64,000 nt of DNA from NCBI GenBank assembly GCA_965267475.1, contig OZ254079.1:1364001-1428000 (forward strand). Direction: 5' to 3'. This document shows, in pieces, positions 62,375 through 64,000 of the stretch. The number at the start of each line of letters is the position of its first letter. The first letter of the stretch is position 1. This DNA comes from JBCBKU01 sp965267475. GTDB lineage: Bacteria > Pseudomonadota > Alphaproteobacteria > Rhodobacterales > Rhodobacteraceae. A program made the position numbers and the translations under genes. The notes below the pieces were generated by a model, which worked only from the letters and a program-made list of their open reading frames with translations, had not been told where the DNA came from and did not search any database.

Positions 62375-63625
62375 TCACTCGGCCACGTGCTTGAAGCGTG
62401 GATCGGCCACCGAGCTGGCCTGATCGTCGCGGTACAGATAGTCCCGCGTAAGGGGCACGGCGTCGTTCTTCTTGGCCAGCTGATACTGGTGAACGAGCAT
62501 CACGCCGTGACGGAACGAGGCGCTCATGGACACGAGGTAGTATTTCCACATCCGCACGAAGCGCTCGTCATACATCTCGCGCGCCTTGTCTTCGTTCGCC
62601 ATGAACCGTTCGTACCAGTGATCGAGCGTATGGGCGTAGTGCATGCGCAGGATCTCGATATCCGAGATCACCAGCGGGAACTTCTCGACCGCGCGCACAA
62701 CCTCGGACATCGCCGGGGCATAGCCGCCGGGGAAGATGTACTTGACGGTCCAGGGGTCGGCATCGTTGGGCATGCCGGTGTGGCCGATCGTATGGATCAG
62801 CGCGATGCCGTCCGGCGTCAGCATGTCATGGACGGTGCGGAAGTATTCCTTGTAATGCGGCACGCCCACATGTTCGAACATGCCCACCGAGACGATCCGG
62901 TCGAAGCTTTCAGCCACGTTGCGGTAATCTGTCAGCCGAATGTCCACACGGTCCGACAGACCGGCCGCTGCCGCCCGTTCGTTCGCGATCCGGTGCTGGT
63001 CTTCCGACAGGGTGACGCCAACGACATGGGCGCCGTAGTCGCGCGCAAGCGTCATCGCCATCCCGCCCCAGCCGCAGCCGATATCGAGAACCCGCATGCC
63101 GGGCTCGATCCTGAGCTTCTTGGCGATGTGGTGCTTCTTGGCGGATTGCGCATCCTCCAGGCTCATCCCCGGATCGGCGAAATAGGCGCAGGAATACTGT
63201 TTGTCGGCGTCCAGGAACAGCTCGTACACCTCGCCCAGATCATAGTGATGGGCGACGTTCCTGCGCGACCGCGAGGCCGGGTTGAACTGGCGGAACGTCT
63301 TGACAATGGCGGTGTCCCGGATCCGGTCCACGGCCTTTTTCCACCAGGGGCCGCCATTCATGTTGATATTGGTGATTGCCAGCTCGAAAAAGCCATAGAG
63401 ATCGTCGTCATCAATGGTCAACGAGCCGTCCATATAGGCTTCGCCCGCCGCCAATTCCGGCTTCATGACAATTTTTCGGATGAGGTCCGGATCGCTGAGC
63501 CGCAATGTTACGGGTTTTCCCGTGCCATCCCCGAACCGCATGGATTCGCCGTCCGGCATATGCACGATCAATGTGCCGTGTTTGAACAACGCGTTCAGCA
63601 GATTTTCAATCAGCCGGTTCCACAT
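62375..63625 (-). CDS. cfa: Cyclopropane-fatty-acyl-phospholipid synthase
   Basis: 416 residues. SAM-binding MRVLDIGCGWGGMAMTLA near 180, followed by GVTLSEDQHRIANERA and the HYDLGEVYELFLD substrate region; active-site His/Glu pattern FEHVGVPHYKEYF. Methylates double bonds of membrane phospholipids. The ATG at 63625 lies 6 nt after GAGGGG, better than the GTG at 63631. Confidence 0.93.
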   Translation of the reverse strand: MWNRLIENLLNALFKHGTLIVHMPDGESMRFGDGTGKPVTLRLSDPDLIRKIVMKPELAAGEAYMDGSLTIDDDDLYGFFELAITNINMNGGPWWKKAVDRIRDTAIVKTFRQFNPASRSRRNVAHHYDLGEVYELFLDADKQYSCAYFADPGMSLEDAQSAKKHHIAKKLRIEPGMRVLDIGCGWGGMAMTLARDYGAHVVGVTLSEDQHRIANERAAAAGLSDRVDIRLTDYRNVAESFDRIVSVGMFEHVGVPHYKEYFRTVHDMLTPDGIALIHTIGHTGMPNDADPWTVKYIFPGGYAPAMSEVVRAVEKFPLVISDIEILRMHYAHTLDHWYERFMANEDKAREMYDERFVRMWKYYLVSMSASFRHGVMLVHQYQLAKKNDAVPLTRDYLYRDDQASSVADPRFKHVAE

Positions 63626-63976
63626 TTCCACCCCCTCAGACGCACCCCAGCGCCAGCATTTTCTTCCTCAGTTTCAAGTTATTATTCTTCGGTCTGCGTC
63701 TTTTGCGCAGACTGCTCGTACAACGGCGGAAATCTAGCAAATTGCGCGGTTCTGTAAAGACCGGCGGCCCCAAACGGCAACAGACGGCGCATTTGTGCTG
63801 GAATATCCGTCAGATCGCGCGCGCCGGACGGTGACCGAAAACGATGACCGGAGGCCCTGTCGCAGGCCGCCCGAACCCGGCGATATGAGGCCCCGCAGGC
63901 CGCGGCTGCCCTTGACTTCCGGGCACAGGGAATGTCAGTCGGCGCGACTTCACCGATCGCCTTGAAGGATCATCCG
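63626..63976. other. Divergent intergenic region between cfa and aspS
   Basis: 351 bp. It contains a GTCTGCG/CGCAGAC hairpin at 63692-63712 (T-rich loop) near cfa, probably in its 5' UTR or promoter, and a TTGACT at about 63913 that could be a -35 element of aspS. No gene is seen. Confidence 0.5.
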
Positions 63977-64000
63977 ATGCACGCCTATCGCAGCCATACC
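63977..64000 (+). CDS. aspS: Aspartyl-tRNA synthetase, first eight codons (3'-truncated by the window edge)
   Basis: The window ends after ATG and seven codons giving MHAYRSHT, which is the characteristic start of Rhodobacterales AspS. A GAAGGA ribosome site lies upstream. Charges tRNA-Asp. The assignment rests on only eight residues. Confidence 0.65.

Noticed and set aside
60887..63757. A 956-codon open frame antisense to the GT87 and cfa genes
   Set aside because: It crosses two genuine genes and the gap between them; composition is Gly/Arg/Gln-rich with no domain.

Overview
The window is a GC-rich, densely packed stretch of an alphaproteobacterial chromosome. Gene content points to the order Rhodobacterales (Roseobacter-like marine bacteria). 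The clues are an F1 ATP synthase operon (atpHAGDC) without Fo genes, the hsp20-DUF1150 pair, H-type lectin and Hint-domain proteins typical of that group, a TMAO demethylase with a Tmo-type ABC transporter, a fused ATP sulfurylase/APS kinase, and a VPLPA-CTERM protein. Most of it is core metabolism and housekeeping. No rRNA, tRNA, CRISPR array, insertion sequence or prophage was found.

Layout. 1-6.3 kb: a 5'-truncated OmpA-type coiled-coil protein, clpA, gloB and a methyltransferase. 6.5-12.5 kb: atpH-atpA-atpG, a glycosyltransferase gene, then atpD-atpC and a strong terminator. 12.6-21.9 kb: H-lectin, MFS exporter, prs, a DsbA-type isomerase, then a leftward run (threonine aldolase, YcgN, ribF, MaoC hydratase, HAD hydrolase, ChaC, Mn-type pyrophosphatase). 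22-26 kb is the most accessory-looking part: a 614-bp structured leader, an orphan flavin-dependent halogenase and a convergent RTX-repeat/Hint protein. 26-28.2 kb: groES-groEL under a CIRCE operator. 28.2-31.3 kb: Nudix, purK, purE, DUF465, hsp20, DUF1150.

31.3-38.4 kb is a probable TMAO uptake and demethylation operon (tdm-tmoW-tmoV-tmoX), divergent from a LacI-family repressor; a LacI-type palindrome lies in the shared promoter region. 38.4-40.5 kb encodes a 689-residue protein in which an EPS-associated MarR-type winged helix is fused in frame to ATP sulfurylase and APS kinase, with a perfect 16-bp palindrome just upstream. 40.9-46.2 kb: GNAT, rhodanese, trxB, FkbM methyltransferase, Lrp regulator, a second Hint protein and a 49-residue protein. 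46.5-56.7 kb: pgeF-midA-lgt, ubiK, a beta-hydroxyacid dehydrogenase, two LysR regulators, ybjN, proC, a tRNA-binding protein, a VOC protein flanked by tdk and a decayed copy of the tdk 3' end, and two small genes. 56.7-64 kb: a VPLPA-CTERM protein, carB, a GT87-type membrane glycosyltransferase, cfa, and the first eight codons of aspS at the right edge.

All assignments come from reading translated motifs, spacing and gene order by eye. No database search was run, so family names are recognition calls and start sites were chosen from ribosome-binding sites and overlaps.
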